From assembly GCA_027004315.1 (NCBI GenBank), contig JALTHV010000323.1:1-6690 (forward strand): 6,690 nt of DNA, read 5' to 3'. Positions 5,597 through 6,690 of the stretch are shown here, piece by piece. The notes beneath the pieces were generated by a model. It ran no database searches. It saw only the letters and a list, made by a program, of their open reading frames with translations, and was not told the origin of the DNA. Position 1 is the first letter of the stretch; the number at the start of each line of letters is the position of its first letter. The stretch comes from Deltaproteobacteria bacterium (lineage in GTDB: Bacteria > Desulfobacterota > Dissulfuribacteria > Dissulfuribacterales > UBA3076). A program made the position numbers and the translations under genes.

Positions 5597-6690
5597 GTGA
5601 TCGAGGACAAGAAAAAAGATATTGCCGAGACTACTCTGGAACAAGACATACCCCGGATGGAGCTTCCGGCCTCGAAGTACATAATTCTGGTTGGAGACGG
5701 GATGGGAGACTTTCCAATCGACGATCTGGGAGGCAAGACTGTTTTGGAGGCAGCGAGGACGCCTGCCATGGATCGCTTGGCCAGACTGGGAGAACTGGGG
5801 AGAGTACGTACTGTGCCAGAGGGATATCCCGTAGGGAGCGATGTGGCCAACATGTCCCTTATGGGTTATTCGCCCAAGGAGTTCTATACTGGCCGTGGAC
5901 CCCTTGAGGCCGCTGCCCTGGGAGTACATATGAATCCAGAGGACGTGGCCTTCAGGTGCAACCTGGTCACCTTGAGATTCCAAGAAGGCAGGGTCTATAT
6001 GGTAGATTACAGTGCCGGTCATATAAGTACTGAAGAGGCCCACATACTCATAGGAGATCTGGCCCCCTTGGTATCCAGCCGTTCTTTCAGTCTCTTTGCC
6101 GGAGTAAGCTATCGTAATCTATTGCTTTGGCGTGGCGGTCCTGAGGGTATTTCCACTATTCCTCCCCATGACTTTACCGGAAGGGATGTAAGCGAGGCAT
6201 GGCATGTCTATGAAGAAGAGCCACTCCTCTATGACCTCTTTACCAAGGCCATCAGCCTCTTCCATCGTCATTCTGTAAACGAGAAGAGGAAGGCCAGAGG
6301 GGAGTTGCCCGCAAATTCCCTCTGGATATGGGGACAGGGTCGGAGGCCAGTGATGGCGACCTTATCGCAGCTCTATGATATAGACGGTGCTGTGGTGTCT
6401 GCAGTTGATCTCATAAGGGGCCTGGGGGTATGGGCAGGCATGGAGATCATCAATGTCCCTGGGGCCACTGGTTATCTGGATACCAACTATAGGGCAAAGG
6501 CAGACGCGGCTCTAAAGGCACTAAAGGAAAAGACCCTTGTGCTCGTGCATGTTGAGGCCCCGGATGAGGCAGGTCATATGGGTAATGTCCGGGAAAAGGT
6601 CCTGGCTGTAGAGCGCTTCGATAAGGAAGTTGTGGGCCCTGTCATGGATGGCCTGAGGGATATGGGAGGATCCTACAGGATATTGCTTGT
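5597..6690 (+). CDS. ApgM-type phosphoglycerate mutase-like protein, proposed homoserine kinase (3' end beyond window)
   Basis: About 364 residues are visible with no stop; the family is about 400-415 long, so only the C-terminus is missing. The protein belongs to the alkaline phosphatase superfamily, the archaeal-type cofactor-independent phosphoglycerate mutases (COG3635). GDGMGD (33-38) supplies a metal-binding Asp, GSDVANMSLMGY (80-91) carries the likely phosphorylated Ser81, TGRGPLEAAALG (98-109) follows, and APDEAGH (321-327) supplies further metal ligands. The last conserved DH-type metal motif should lie just past the edge. Residues 1-25 form a charged extension before the core; family members often start near residue 25, but the ribosome binding site favours GTG at 5597. 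ANSLWIWGQG (239-248) and the position after hom fit the subgroup TIGR02535, proposed to be homoserine kinases standing in for ThrB. Classical 3-phosphoglycerate/2-phosphoglycerate mutase activity remains the alternative. Family call strong, substrate uncertain. Confidence 0.9.
   Translation, partial: MIEDKKKDIAETTLEQDIPRMELPASKYIILVGDGMGDFPIDDLGGKTVLEAARTPAMDRLARLGELGRVRTVPEGYPVGSDVANMSLMGYSPKEFYTGRGPLEAAALGVHMNPEDVAFRCNLVTLRFQEGRVYMVDYSAGHISTEEAHILIGDLAPLVSSRSFSLFAGVSYRNLLLWRGGPEGISTIPPHDFTGRDVSEAWHVYEEEPLLYDLFTKAISLFHRHSVNEKRKARGELPANSLWIWGQGRRPVMATLSQLYDIDGAVVSAVDLIRGLGVWAGMEIINVPGATGYLDTNYRAKADAALKALKEKTLVLVHVEAPDEAGHMGNVREKVLAVERFDKEVVGPVMDGLRDMGGSYRILL

Noticed and set aside
5522..6043. 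Minus-strand open frame of 173 codons
   Set aside because: It lies antisense to the end of hom and the conserved active-site region of the ApgM-like gene, and encodes no family I recognise.

Overview
This window reads as ordinary bacterial chromosome with three complete genes and one gene cut by the right edge. Gene content, a fused radical-SAM/DUF2344 protein, and a homoserine dehydrogenase gene followed by a phosphoglycerate-mutase-like gene suggest a Desulfobacterota (deltaproteobacterial) or similar anaerobic Gram-negative lineage. Codon use is rich in AGG (Arg) and ATA (Ile), and base composition is fairly balanced. The assignment to a lineage is inference from family knowledge, because no rRNA or other phylogenetic marker is present.

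Layout: a 7-bp tandem repeat touches the left edge (1-27) just ahead of der, the double-GTPase ribosome assembly factor (59-1438, +). Der converges on an 863-residue radical-SAM/DUF2344 fusion protein of unknown function (1478-4069, -). The 39-bp gap between the two stop codons is mostly three degenerate 9-bp units. A 183-bp divergent region (4070-4252) follows. It holds two back-to-back inverted repeats next to the radical-SAM start, a degenerate 7-bp repeat cluster, and a candidate promoter for the next operon. Then come hom, homoserine dehydrogenase with an ACT domain (4253-5581, +), and after 15 bp an alkaline-phosphatase-superfamily ApgM-type protein (5597 to beyond the edge, +).

The hom/apgM-like pair is the main functional story. 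Hom makes homoserine, and the second protein belongs to a subgroup that has been proposed to be an alternative homoserine kinase rather than a glycolytic mutase. The two together would supply O-phosphohomoserine for threonine synthesis. Der and the radical-SAM protein are separate transcription units with no evident link to this pathway.

I see no phage, insertion sequence, CRISPR array, tRNA or rRNA. I found no clear novel system. The points most worth a second look are the proposed homoserine kinase role, the repeats present in all three larger intergenic spacers, and the paired hairpins in the radical-SAM leader.
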